Assembly: GCA_017467275.1 (NCBI GenBank)
Contig: JAFTSN010000008.1
Coordinates: forward strand, 1-47,876
DNA: 47,876 bases
Origin: Clostridia bacterium
GTDB lineage: Bacteria > Bacillota > Clostridia > Christensenellales > Borkfalkiaceae
Reading direction: 5' to 3'
The notes below the pieces were generated by a model. The model was not told the origin of the DNA and searched no databases. It saw nothing but the letters and a program-made list of their open reading frames with translations. Both the position numbers and the translations under genes were made by a program. Positions within the stretch are counted from its first letter, which is position 1; every line of letters begins with the position of its first letter. Shown in pieces: positions 8,706 to 15,444 of this stretch.

Positions 8706-9518
8706 TTATCGGATCGCCTCAGAAAGAACGTTCAGCGATTCCACGTTTTTTTGCAATATATCGGAGAGCGCTCCCTCCCCCAACGGATGCGGTGCGTCAT
8801 CCCGCCCGACCTCGATTGTGAACGCGGGGATTTTCAGCCTTTTAATACACCAATCCTTATATCCGCCCGCGCTCCCGTGCGCGAACTTTAAAGGATAGCC
8901 TGTCGAATCGGAAAGCTTGAGCGCAATCGCTTTGTCCCTCACGCAATCGGCAAGGCTCTGTCCGAAATACCAGTAGATCTCCTCGCCTTTCGTGTGATAG
9001 CTCACAGTGTAGTCGGGACGAAGCTTTTCCGTGAACGCTTTTAGCGCGCGCGTCTCGGGTTCGGAAAAGGGCTTCTCGCCGATACAGTTCTCGCTGGCGG
9101 GATAAGAGACGTTTCTCTTTCCCTTTCCCCAATCGGCATTCCAATTTACGTTGAGATCCACCCCTCTTCCGTTCGCTTTCCAAAGGGAGAAATCTCTCCC
9201 GCCGTTCCATTCCTCACGCGTTTCTTTAGCACGCTTTGGAGCGGCATCCAAGCCGACTTGCGAAAGCAACGCGCCGTCGGGATTAACAAGGGGAACAAGC
9301 CAAACGCTCCCTTGTTTCAGCCCGCGCGCGTATTGCCCGAGCGCAAGAAGTGCCGTGATAAATTCCCTGCCGTGCATGGCATATTGCGCGAGCCCAACAG
9401 GTCTGCCCTCGCCAAGCCTCACTGCAAAAAGCTCCCGCCCGAACACGCTTTTCCCGATCACCGTTTTTTCGCCCTTTACGCCTAAATAAAAGCTTTTTAC
9501 CCTCTCATAAACGTCCAT
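8706..9518 (-). CDS. M14-family zinc carboxypeptidase (gamma-D-glutamyl peptidase-like)
   Basis: 270 residues. Zinc-ligand motif HGRE (AMHGREFI, near residues 49-52), the VPLVNPDG strand, GVDLNVNWNADWG, a third zinc ligand in SYHTKGEEIYWYF, and the catalytic Glu in FTIEVG mark the M14 carboxypeptidase fold. The short form without propeptide or signal peptide resembles bacterial gamma-D-Glu-mDAP peptidases that trim peptidoglycan peptides. A cytoplasmic role in muropeptide recycling is an inference. It lies between rlmH and tadA with gaps of 17 and 12 nt. Confidence 0.85.
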   Translation of the reverse strand: MDVYERVKSFYLGVKGEKTVIGKSVFGRELFAVRLGEGRPVGLAQYAMHGREFITALLALGQYARGLKQGSVWLVPLVNPDGALLSQVGLDAAPKRAKETREEWNGGRDFSLWKANGRGVDLNVNWNADWGKGKRNVSYPASENCIGEKPFSEPETRALKAFTEKLRPDYTVSYHTKGEEIYWYFGQSLADCVRDKAIALKLSDSTGYPLKFAHGSAGGYKDWCIKRLKIPAFTIEVGRDDAPHPLGEGALSDILQKNVESLNVLSEAIR

Positions 9519-9535
9519 AAGACAGTATATGCGGG

Positions 9536-9973
9536 CTATTTATGGTAGGTGCCGCCGCCGTTAATCATGAATGCGCGGTAAATTTGCTCCAAAAGGACAA
9601 CGCGCATGAGCTGATGCGGAAAGGTCATGTCCGAAAAGGACAGCTTCCAATCCGCCGCCTGCTTCACGCCGTCCGACAAACCGCAGGAGGAGCCGATTAC
9701 AAACGTAATCTCCCTCCCCTCGTCAACGAGCTTTTGAAGCTTTGCTGCCAGCCCCTCGCTGGAGGTCTTTTCCCCCTCGAGCGCCAAAGCGACCGTGTAG
9801 CCTTTCACGGCACGCAAAATCTCCCCCGCTTCCGCTTCGGGATTCGCCCCCTCGGCAAGCTCGCGGATCTCCACCTTTGCGAAACGCGACAGCCGTTTCA
9901 CGTACTCCGAAACCGCGTCGCGATAGAAGCTCTCTTTGATTTTTCCGACCACTACAAGACGTATCTTTACCAT
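9536..9973 (-). CDS. rlmH: 23S rRNA pseudouridine-1915 N3-methyltransferase RlmH
   Basis: 145 residues, slightly shorter than the usual 155-160. It is a SPOUT methyltransferase with a trefoil knot. Visible are FVIGSSCGLSDGVKQ, LSFSDMTFPHQLMRVVLLEQ and the invariant C-terminal YHK. It uses SAM to methylate pseudouridine 1915 of 23S rRNA. It follows the CPBP gene after only 3 nt. Confidence 0.95.
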   Translation of the reverse strand: MVKIRLVVVGKIKESFYRDAVSEYVKRLSRFAKVEIRELAEGANPEAEAGEILRAVKGYTVALALEGEKTSSEGLAAKLQKLVDEGREITFVIGSSCGLSDGVKQAADWKLSFSDMTFPHQLMRVVLLEQIYRAFMINGGGTYHK

Positions 9974-9976
9974 ACC

Positions 9977-10927
9977 TCACCCCGCAGGGAAAAACCCCGA
10001 CATCCACGTGACCGCACAAATAGCGATTCCTGCCGCCGCAAAGAGAAAAAATGCCTTTTTGCTCGGTTGTTCCTCCGTTTTATCCTCCTCTTTTTTCCTA
10101 TCGAAAAGAAAAATCCAAAGAATGGCAAGAACAAGACAGACCGCAGAAACGCCGATCGCAATCCCGCCCCATGGCTGGGGAATATCCGAAAGTCCCAAAC
10201 GGTATAAAACGATGATCACAGCGTTATTGATAAAGTGGGAGATCACCGTAGGCAAAATGCTTCCCGAACGGATGGCAACGAGCGCAAACGCCACGCCGCA
10301 GATAAATTGATAAACCGTCTGCGCTGGATTTTTGTGATAGAGCGCAAACAGCGCGCCGCAGACGAGGACGGCAAACGTCTCGCCAAAACCCTTGAGTCCG
10401 CGAAGCAGAAACCCGCGAAAAATAAGCTCCTCAAACACAGCAGGCAACAACGCGACCACAACGATCACCCCGACAATGCCCCCGCCGTTTAACGACGGCA
10501 AAACGATTTCGTCGCTTACGTAACCGAACGCCCTTTCCAAAAGCTCCAAAAAAAGTCCGTTGAGTGAGGAAAGGGAAAATAACCCGAACTGAAAAAGCAA
10601 GGCAAGCAAATAGTATTTGGAATTGCAAGTCCCCACCACCGAACGGAAACCGACTTTCCCGCGCGTGAAAAACACGGCACCGATTAACGCGAACGCCACG
10701 GGCGTTATGAGATAGCTTGCATACAAAAACCAATCGGCGTCCGCATGAGAGTTATCCTCTTTTACAAGCCCGAGCGCGGAAACGGCAATGAGAAAGATAA
10801 GCGAAAGCAGCGTCGGCAAAATTGCCGCCGCCGAATACACCGCACCCGCACCACGCTCCTTTGTCAGCGAGGCAAGGGTAAATTTTTCGCCGTTTGGTAT
10901 CTTATTCTTGTATTCGTTATCCATCAC
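9977..10927 (-). CDS. CPBP-family intramembrane metalloprotease (CAAX protease-like)
   Basis: 316 residues with about eight membrane segments. The family motifs are present in order: FEELIFRG (EExxxR) in the middle, then ALFALYH and SHFINN, which supply the metal-binding His residues. CPBP proteins cleave near membranes in prenyl-protein processing, bacteriocin immunity or signalling; the substrate here is unknown. The frame starts GTG-ATG. The predicted transcription start falls on the GTG itself (ATG at +4) and no Shine-Dalgarno is present, so the message may be leaderless. It is the first gene of the rlmH/M14/tadA operon. Confidence 0.9.
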   Translation of the reverse strand: MMDNEYKNKIPNGEKFTLASLTKERGAGAVYSAAAILPTLLSLIFLIAVSALGLVKEDNSHADADWFLYASYLITPVAFALIGAVFFTRGKVGFRSVVGTCNSKYYLLALLFQFGLFSLSSLNGLFLELLERAFGYVSDEIVLPSLNGGGIVGVIVVVALLPAVFEELIFRGFLLRGLKGFGETFAVLVCGALFALYHKNPAQTVYQFICGVAFALVAIRSGSILPTVISHFINNAVIIVLYRLGLSDIPQPWGGIAIGVSAVCLVLAILWIFLFDRKKEEDKTEEQPSKKAFFLFAAAGIAICAVTWMSGFFPAG

Positions 10928-10933
10928 GGCTAT

Positions 10934-10962
10934 ATTATAACAGATTTCAGCCCGTCAAGCAA
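10934..10962 (-). promoter_or_regulatory. SigA-type extended -10 promoter of the CPBP-rlmH operon
   Basis: TTGCTT (10962-10957), 17-bp spacer, TGTTATAAT with the -10 at 10939-10934 and an extended TGn. The +1 would be at 10927, the first base of the coding frame. Confidence 0.7.
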
Positions 10963-10970
10963 ATAAAAAG

Positions 10971-11010
10971 AGGCGCAAAACGGATTTTTTCTTTCCCGTT
11001 TTTTGCGCCT
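10971..11010 (-). terminator. Terminator of the spoIIA operon
   Basis: AGGCGCAAAA (10971-10980) pairs with TTTTGCGCCT (11001-11010), followed on the minus strand by CTTTTTATTT. It lies directly after the sigF stop. Confidence 0.85.
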
Positions 11011-11012
11011 TT

Positions 11013-11738
11013 TTAACTTGTGAGTCGTTCGCGAAATTCCTTGATAATACGGCTCTCGATTCTCGAGATCTGCACCTGACTGACCCCGATCCGCTCCGCA
11101 ACCTCACTTTGGGTCATATCGCGAAAATACCTGAGGAAGATAATCTTCCGATCCCGTTCGGACAGAGACTCGATTGCCTCTTGAAGCAGAAGCTTATCAA
11201 TCATCTCCTCTTGGTTATCGGGGGCGGGCAGGGTCTCGATAAGCGTGCGTTCCTTACCGTCCTTACCGCCCGTCTCGCCATAGAGTGAAACGGGCATTTT
11301 CGAGGAGCCGAGCACAAACACCGTCTCACTCTCCTCTAACCCGAATTTTGCCGCAATTTCGGAAACGGCGGGCTGTTTGCCGTGCTTTGCCGAATATTCC
11401 GCAACGAACTCGTTCATCTCCTTTGCCGTCTGCTTCATGGCACGCGACACCTTCACGGATCCGTCGTCTCGCATAAAACGCTTGATCTCCCCCGCGATCA
11501 TGGGCACGGCATAGGTGGAAAATCGGACGGCGTAAGACTCGTCAAAGCCCGCGATTGCCTTTAAAAAGCCCATGCAGGCAAGCTGAAAAAGATCGTCATA
11601 ATCGACGCCCTTGCCAAGATACCGCTTGACGATGCACTTAATCAGCGAAACGTTCTCGTCGATTAAAACGTGCTTTGCTCGCTCGTCGCCTGCCTTTGCC
11701 TTGCGGATATATTCGATTGTGACCCTTTCATCAAGCAT
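11013..11738 (-). CDS. sigF: Forespore sigma factor SigF (SpoIIAC)
   Basis: 241 residues of the SigF/SigG/SigB type. Region 2 spans about 46-92 (YDDLFQLACMGFLKAIAGFD, then RFSTYAVPMIAGEIKRF), region 3 lies in the middle, and region 4 holds the HTH MTQSEVAERIGVSQVQISR near the C-terminus. It directs early forespore transcription after asymmetric division and is held inactive by SpoIIAB. Its start overlaps the spoIIAB stop by 8 nt. SigG is the main alternative by sequence, but the spoIIAA-spoIIAB context decides for SigF. Confidence 0.95.
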   Translation of the reverse strand: MLDERVTIEYIRKAKAGDERAKHVLIDENVSLIKCIVKRYLGKGVDYDDLFQLACMGFLKAIAGFDESYAVRFSTYAVPMIAGEIKRFMRDDGSVKVSRAMKQTAKEMNEFVAEYSAKHGKQPAVSEIAAKFGLEESETVFVLGSSKMPVSLYGETGGKDGKERTLIETLPAPDNQEEMIDKLLLQEAIESLSERDRKIIFLRYFRDMTQSEVAERIGVSQVQISRIESRIIKEFRERLTS

Positions 11739-12213
11739 CTACCCCGTCCTTTAATCCGATTTTCTTACTCATAAACACCGTCGTACCCACACCCTTTTCG
11801 CTCTCCACTTTAAACCCGTCCATAAAGGTCTGCATGATCGTGAAGCCCATGCCCGAGCGTTCCTCGTCCTCTTTGGTGGTATAAAAGGGCTGGAGCGCCT
11901 TGCCCACGTCGTCTATCCCACAGCCGTAGTCGCGGACGCGGATATGTATAATCCCGCCGCCTTCGTTTCCCGCATCTTCGCCCTCTAAAAAGGGCTCCGT
12001 TTCACACTCAATCACAACGAGACTGCTCTCCGCAGGCGAGGAGGCGTAAGCGTGAACGATACAGTTTGTGACCGCCTCGCTCACAGCCGTTTTGAGGTCG
12101 GAAAGCTCGGCCAGGGACGGATTCAAGGGCAATGCGAACGCCGCCACCGTACTGCGGGCAAAGCCCTCGTTACTGCCGATTGCCGAAAGTTCCATTCTCA
12201 TATAATTTTTCAT
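11731..12213 (-). CDS. spoIIAB: Anti-sigma F factor / serine kinase SpoIIAB
   Basis: 160 residues of the GHKL ATPase fold. The N box is SEAVTNCIVHAY, G1 is DYGCGIDD and G2 is RSGMGFTIMQTF. Arg20 (NEGFAR) lies at the position that contacts SigF and SpoIIAA in Bacillus. It binds SigF and phosphorylates SpoIIAA. It overlaps spoIIAA by 4 nt (ATGA) and sigF by 8 nt, implying coupled translation and fixed stoichiometry. Confidence 0.96.
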   Translation of the reverse strand: MKNYMRMELSAIGSNEGFARSTVAAFALPLNPSLAELSDLKTAVSEAVTNCIVHAYASSPAESSLVVIECETEPFLEGEDAGNEGGGIIHIRVRDYGCGIDDVGKALQPFYTTKEDEERSGMGFTIMQTFMDGFKVESEKGVGTTVFMSKKIGLKDGVDA

Positions 12214-12539
12214 AACCTGTCCTCCTCGTCGTTTATTTTCGGGATCAGCGTGTATACCCCGCTCATAGTCAAAATTTTATCCGCCGTCGGATCTGGCCCT
12301 GATATGTAGGCGCGTATGCCGAAGCGACGAAGTTTTTTATACCTGCCGATCAAAAAACCGATCCCCGTCGAATCCATAAAAGAAACGCCGCCAAGATAAA
12401 AGATTGCCCGATCGGCAAAGGCATGCGCCTCGATCGCCTCGTCTGCGCGGCGGCGTATATCGATTACTGAATGCTCGTCGATCTCGCCCTCGAGCTTGAC
12501 GGCAAGCGTTCCGTCTGAAAATCTTGTGATAAGCTTCAT
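12210..12539 (-). CDS. spoIIAA: Anti-anti-sigma factor SpoIIAA
   Basis: 109 residues, a single STAS domain. The phosphorylation motif FMDSTGIGFLIGRY puts the target serine at Ser57 (Ser58 in Bacillus subtilis). When dephosphorylated by SpoIIE it displaces SigF from SpoIIAB. The start has a strong AAAGGAGG six bases upstream. It is the first gene of the operon. A SigH-type promoter is expected, but I could not fix one with confidence in the 200 nt upstream. Confidence 0.96.
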   Translation of the reverse strand: MKLITRFSDGTLAVKLEGEIDEHSVIDIRRRADEAIEAHAFADRAIFYLGGVSFMDSTGIGFLIGRYKKLRRFGIRAYISGPDPTADKILTMSGVYTLIPKINDEEDRL

Positions 12540-12671
12540 TTTTTATCCTCCTTTGAATACGAATTTTATTATACAAACAATCCCCTGTCGTGTTTTGTGA
12601 AAAAGACGGACGATTGGGGTTATTTTGTCGAAAAATTTTTTTTGCTTTTTGTGAAACGCGAATAAAAACAC

Positions 12672-12700
12672 TTGACTTTTTCCATAAAATAGGTTATCCT
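12672..12700 (+). promoter_or_regulatory. Promoter of the tRNA-Ile2/tRNA-Asp pair
   Basis: TTGACT (12672-12677), 17-bp spacer, TATCCT (12695-12700). It lies 43 nt before the first tRNA and faces away from spoIIAA. Confidence 0.6.
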
Positions 12701-12743
12701 ATATAAGCGTTTTGAAGAAAACGCAAAAAAGTTTTGACGTTAC

Positions 12744-12819
12744 GGGCCTTTAGCTCAGTGGTCAGAGCTGTCGGCTCATAACCGATTGGTCCGCGGTTCG
12801 AATCCGTGAAGGCCCACCA
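12744..12819 (+). tRNA. tRNA with CAU anticodon, probably tRNA-Ile2 (lysidine type)
   Basis: A 76-nt cloverleaf: acceptor GGGCCTT/AAGGCCC, anticodon stem GTCGG/CCGAT with loop CTCATAA, CCA encoded. It is not the initiator: the first pair is a normal G-C and the GGG/CCC anticodon stem is absent. The stretch GGCTCATAACC and the D-arm AGCTCAGTGGTCAGAGCT resemble known bacterial tRNA-Ile2, whose C34 is changed to lysidine by TilS to read AUA. Elongator tRNA-Met is the alternative. Confidence 0.85.
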
Positions 12820-12838
12820 AAACTTTTTCATTGCATAC

Positions 12839-12915
12839 GGCCCAATAGCTCAGTTGGTTAGAGCGCCAGCCTGTCACGCTGGAGGTCGACGGTTCGAGCC
12901 CGTTTTGGGTCGCCA
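12839..12915 (+). tRNA. tRNA-Asp (GTC)
   Basis: 77 nt: acceptor GGCCCAA/TTGGGTC, anticodon loop CTGTCAC with anticodon GTC, discriminator G as required for aspartate, CCA encoded. Cotranscribed with the preceding tRNA; 19 nt lie between them. Its last 14 nt are repeated at 13312-13325. Confidence 0.95.
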
Positions 12916-12972
12916 AATAAAAAACAGCCCTCGCGGCTGTTTTTTATTTGTTATGACCCACGGGCGAGAACC
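12902..12972 (+). repeat. 71-bp direct repeat, copy 1 (tRNA-Asp 3' end plus terminator)
   Basis: Identical base for base to 13312-13382. It begins in the 3' strand of the tRNA-Asp T-stem and covers the CCA, a terminator palindrome and the motif GACCCACGGGCGAGAACC. The outer GGGTC of the tRNA and GACCC extend the palindrome, so the tRNA end is part of the hairpin. The arrangement resembles an att-site duplication at a tRNA 3' end. Confidence 0.85.
12915..12949 (+). terminator. Terminator of the tRNA pair
   Basis: A perfect 15-bp stem: AAATAAAAAACAGCC, loop CTCGC, GGCTGTTTTTTATTT. It starts on the last base of tRNA-Asp and works on both strands. Confidence 0.85.
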
Positions 12973-12973
12973 T

Positions 12974-13250
12974 TAGCCAAAGCCGTATAACCCGAACTCG
13001 ATTTTGAAGGGTGAATTTAGCCGAATCCATCGACGAACGCCTTGATAATCCGTCTATGGATTGTCTGCGCCTTTCTCCTTGGCTTCGTTTAAATTCACCT
13101 ATTCAAAATTGCTTGCACCCAAAGGCGCGATATTTTTGACGATTTTTAGCGAAGAGGAAGCAGGAATACAAGCGTATTTCAATGACGATGAGCTTAAAAG
13201 CGCGAAAAGAGCGTGCCTTTGGGCGTGTTCGGATTATACGGCTTTGGCTA
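12974..13250. repeat. Non-coding element with nested inverted repeats (MITE-like)
   Basis: The ends are a 27-bp inverted repeat (12974-13000 and 13224-13250) with 25 of 27 positions matching, starting TAGCCAAAGCCGTATAA. Inside are ATTTTGAAGGGTGAATTTA (13001-13019) against 13090-13109, AATCCAT/ATGGATT around 13025-13072, and CACCCAAAGGCGCG (near 13116) against CGTGCCTTTGGGCGTG (near 13211). Short frames on both strands resemble no protein I know. Related sequence recurs at 41855-41889. The region from 12973 to 13311 has no other feature. Confidence 0.6.
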
Positions 13251-13311
13251 CGTTCGGAAAATGCTTGCATTTTCTTTGCCGAGGCTCCACATCGTGGAAA
13301 CGGCAAGCAAT

Positions 13312-13382
13312 GTTTTGGGTCGCCAAATAAAAAACAGCCCTCGCGGCTGTTTTTTATTTGTTATGACCCACGGGCGAGAACC
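13312..13382 (+). repeat. 71-bp direct repeat, copy 2
   Basis: Second identical copy, 410 bp downstream of the first. Here the 14-nt tRNA-Asp tail is not attached to a tRNA. The enclosed hairpin can serve as terminator for the aldolase gene converging from the right. Confidence 0.85.
13325..13359 (-). terminator. Terminator of the DHDPS-family aldolase gene
   Basis: The same 15-bp palindrome as at 12915-12949. It lies 50 nt past the stop codon of the aldolase gene on the minus strand and is symmetrical, so it can act on this strand. Confidence 0.7.
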
Positions 13383-13409
13383 GCTATAACGCCGTTCTTC
13401 CGTCTTGTC

Positions 13410-14327
13410 TTAACGAATATACTCACTTTTGAGCTTTTCAATCACGCGAGCCATTTGCTCGACGTAATTTTTTTGATAGGCACCGAATTTATCAGGCGCG
13501 GTCGCCCTCGACTCCGTCGTGATTCTTAAGCCCTGCTCTTTAAGAAAATACTTCGCCGTGATCGGGTATGCCGCATCCTCCGTAAAAGAGAGCATCGACA
13601 GCATATCCGAAAGCGCCTCAGCGCGTTCAGGCTCTTTTTGGAAATTTTCCCAAAGCCAAACGAATAGCGACGGACAATAATTGGCGATAATCCCCGAATA
13701 CCCCGCCGCGCCCGACAAAACGGAGCGGTAAAGCGTTTGTCCGTTGGCGTTGAATAGCATCAGCTCCGAGCCCGCAAGCTGTTTCACTCGCTCTGCAATC
13801 AACTCATAATCACAGCAGGTGTCCTTGATAAAACGAAAGCGTCCGCTTTCCAAACACCAATCGAGCATACGCGGTGTGAGGAGCTTTTTATAAGGCTTCG
13901 GACATTCGTAGACCCCGAGCTTGACGTCCTTATCAAGAAGAGTCAGAAGTTTATCCGCATTTTTCAGCCAGACCTCCTCCCCTTCGTTTTCAGGATCGAG
14001 ACGGTTCGAGACGAGAATAACTGCGTCCACGCCCGTTTCCGCGATTTTATTAAGCTCATACGCCTGATCCTCGAGCTTATCAGACGTGTGTCCCGAGGCG
14101 ACGATCGTCGCCCTGCCGTTTGCCGTTCTCACGACCTCTTTCGCTATCGCCGTTTTTTCCTCGAGCGATAAATAGAACATCTCGCTCGACTGACAGACGG
14201 CAAAAATCCCCTGACACCCGTTTTTAAGATACCATTCCGTCAATTCGCCGACGGCGGCATAATCTACTTCGCCTTGAGAAAAGGGTGTGAGCATTACGGG
14301 ATATATACCCTTATTGAATCTTTTCAT
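13410..14327 (-). CDS. Dihydrodipicolinate synthase / N-acetylneuraminate lyase family aldolase
   Basis: 305 residues of the class I aldolase TIM barrel. The Schiff-base lysine is Lys168 (FRFIKDTCCD) and the partner tyrosine is Tyr140 (GVYECPKP). The loop that normally reads GTTGE/GSTGE for substrate carboxylate binding is CQSSEM (45-50). The enzyme is therefore probably neither DapA nor a typical NanA and may use another 2-keto acid. It lies next to an AraC regulator and a glycan operon rich in BNR proteins, so a role in cleaving a keto acid sugar is an inference. It has its own SigA promoter, with an upstream site shared with that AraC gene. Confidence 0.85.
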   Translation of the reverse strand: MKRFNKGIYPVMLTPFSQGEVDYAAVGELTEWYLKNGCQGIFAVCQSSEMFYLSLEEKTAIAKEVVRTANGRATIVASGHTSDKLEDQAYELNKIAETGVDAVILVSNRLDPENEGEEVWLKNADKLLTLLDKDVKLGVYECPKPYKKLLTPRMLDWCLESGRFRFIKDTCCDYELIAERVKQLAGSELMLFNANGQTLYRSVLSGAAGYSGIIANYCPSLFVWLWENFQKEPERAEALSDMLSMLSFTEDAAYPITAKYFLKEQGLRITTESRATAPDKFGAYQKNYVEQMARVIEKLKSEYIR

Positions 14328-14358
14328 TTGGTAGTCTCCTTTGTTTTCTTATTGTCCA

Positions 14359-14387
14359 TTATACAATCTTTCCCTTTCTCTTTCAAT
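14359..14387 (-). promoter_or_regulatory. SigA-type promoter of the aldolase gene
   Basis: TTGAAA (14387-14382), 17-bp spacer, TATAAT (14364-14359). AAAGGAG follows before the ATG. Confidence 0.8.
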
Positions 14388-14403
14388 GCCGCCACAGGAC
14401 ATA

Positions 14404-14421
14404 AAAATGTCTTTTTCGGAC
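14404..14421 (-). promoter_or_regulatory. Putative operator upstream of the aldolase promoter
   Basis: On the minus strand GTCCGAAAAAGACATTTT, 17 bp upstream of the -35 box. It matches the site before the adjacent AraC gene (15364-15381) at 16 of 18 positions. The position fits activation by that AraC protein. Confidence 0.5.
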
Positions 14422-14462
14422 ATTATAAATATCTACGTTCCAAAAAAGAGACGGCGTTTTTG

Positions 14463-15326
14463 TTACAGTCTAGTGGAATTGCGGAATTTCACGGGGCTCA
14501 TTCCCTCTTCTCGTTTAAACGCCTTGCCAAATGAGTAAGCGTCGGAATACCCCAAAAGCTCGGCAAGCTCGGAAAGCGTGAGATCGGTCTCTTTCAAAAG
14601 CCGACGCGCCATTTCGATCTTTTTTCGGGAAATATACCCGAACAGGGTCTGATTGCAGCTATACATACAGATCCGCGACAGCTGTTTTTCGCAAAGTCCG
14701 AGTTCCTTAGAAACGTCCCCCGCGGTCAGTCCGTGCAGAATATTATCCTCGACGTAAGCGGCGATCATGCCCATGCGGGGATCGGACTCCGTCTTTTGTG
14801 ACTCCTCTTCTTTTTCGGGTGGCAACACCGCGCGCAACAGCTCGGTAAAGAGAAGAAAGAGCTTGAGACGGACCGTCTCTATATAATCGCGGGCGCGCTC
14901 CTTGACGTCCTTAAAAATCAAAGAAAGAAGCTCTAAAATGCTCTCTCCGCAGTTAAAAAACGAACGCTCGCGAAGCGCCGTAAAAAGTCTTCTCCCTCCG
15001 TCCTTGTCCGTGTTCAAAACCTCGAAGCCCCAAACGAATTTTTCAAAATCCTCACTCTCGGATAAAGCAGTGTGCCGCTTTTCGGGAGCAAACAAAAGAT
15101 ATTCCCCCGATTTCAACGAATAGGTTTTTCCGTCCGCTAAAAAGCACCCCTCGCCTTTGAGCGCAAGATGCAACTCAAAAAAGGAATGGGAATGCTCCTT
15201 TCCGTTAAAAACGCCGCCCTTATTCATGGTGACCCGACACCAATAGGTCTTAAACGTATACCCGCCGTGAGCGAATGTAAGATCAATTTTACTCAGCCGT
15301 GCCGAAATTTCCGAATCGTAATACAT
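14463..15326 (-). CDS. AraC-family regulator with cupin-type sensor domain
   Basis: 287 residues. Residues about 35-95 form a cupin/AraC arm (HSHSFFELHLALKGEGCFL, then LKSGEYLLFAPEKRHTA) for ligand sensing. The last 100 residues hold two HTH motifs (TAGDVSKELGLCEKQLSR and LTLSELAELLGYSDAYSF) and the AraC signature ending GMSPVKFR. It probably controls itself and the aldolase gene through the shared 18-bp site. The -10 box puts the transcription start exactly on the ATG, so the mRNA looks leaderless; no Shine-Dalgarno is present. Confidence 0.92.
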   Translation of the reverse strand: MYYDSEISARLSKIDLTFAHGGYTFKTYWCRVTMNKGGVFNGKEHSHSFFELHLALKGEGCFLADGKTYSLKSGEYLLFAPEKRHTALSESEDFEKFVWGFEVLNTDKDGGRRLFTALRERSFFNCGESILELLSLIFKDVKERARDYIETVRLKLFLLFTELLRAVLPPEKEEESQKTESDPRMGMIAAYVEDNILHGLTAGDVSKELGLCEKQLSRICMYSCNQTLFGYISRKKIEMARRLLKETDLTLSELAELLGYSDAYSFGKAFKREEGMSPVKFRNSTRL

Positions 15327-15332
15327 GCTTTT

Positions 15333-15361
15333 ATCTTATCATAACGAAAAAAGCATGTCAA
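15333..15361 (-). promoter_or_regulatory. SigA-type promoter of the AraC gene (leaderless)
   Basis: TTGACA (15361-15356), 17-bp spacer, TAAGAT (15338-15333). The +1 position coincides with the A of the ATG at 15326. Confidence 0.75.
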
Positions 15362-15363
15362 GT

Positions 15364-15381
15364 AAAATGTCATTTTCCGAC
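15364..15381 (-). promoter_or_regulatory. Putative operator upstream of the AraC promoter
   Basis: On the minus strand GTCGGAAAATGACATTTT, ending 2 bp upstream of the -35 box. It is the partner of the site at 14404-14421. Confidence 0.5.
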
Positions 15382-15397
15382 CTCTTTATATATAAAA

Positions 15398-15438
15398 ATT
15401 CCCGCGAGAGCCGTCCTTAAACGCGCCTTCGCGGGAAT
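15398..15438 (-). terminator. Terminator of the ten-gene glycan operon
   Basis: ATTCCCGCGA (15398-15407) pairs perfectly with TCGCGGGAAT (15429-15438), followed on the minus strand by TTTTATAT. It lies 7 nt past the stop of the nucleoside hydrolase gene. Confidence 0.8.
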
Positions 15439-15444
15439 ATTTCT

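Noticed and set aside
12545-12600. SigH promoter for spoIIAA
   Set aside because: AGGGGATT resembles a SigH -35, and TATAAT is also present, but neither pairs with a partner element at acceptable spacing; left unassigned.
13061-13330. 89-codon plus-strand frame in the element behind tRNA-Asp
   Set aside because: It runs through both inverted-repeat arms and into the second terminator copy, has no ribosome site, and its DYTALA string reflects the DNA repeat also found in other frames.
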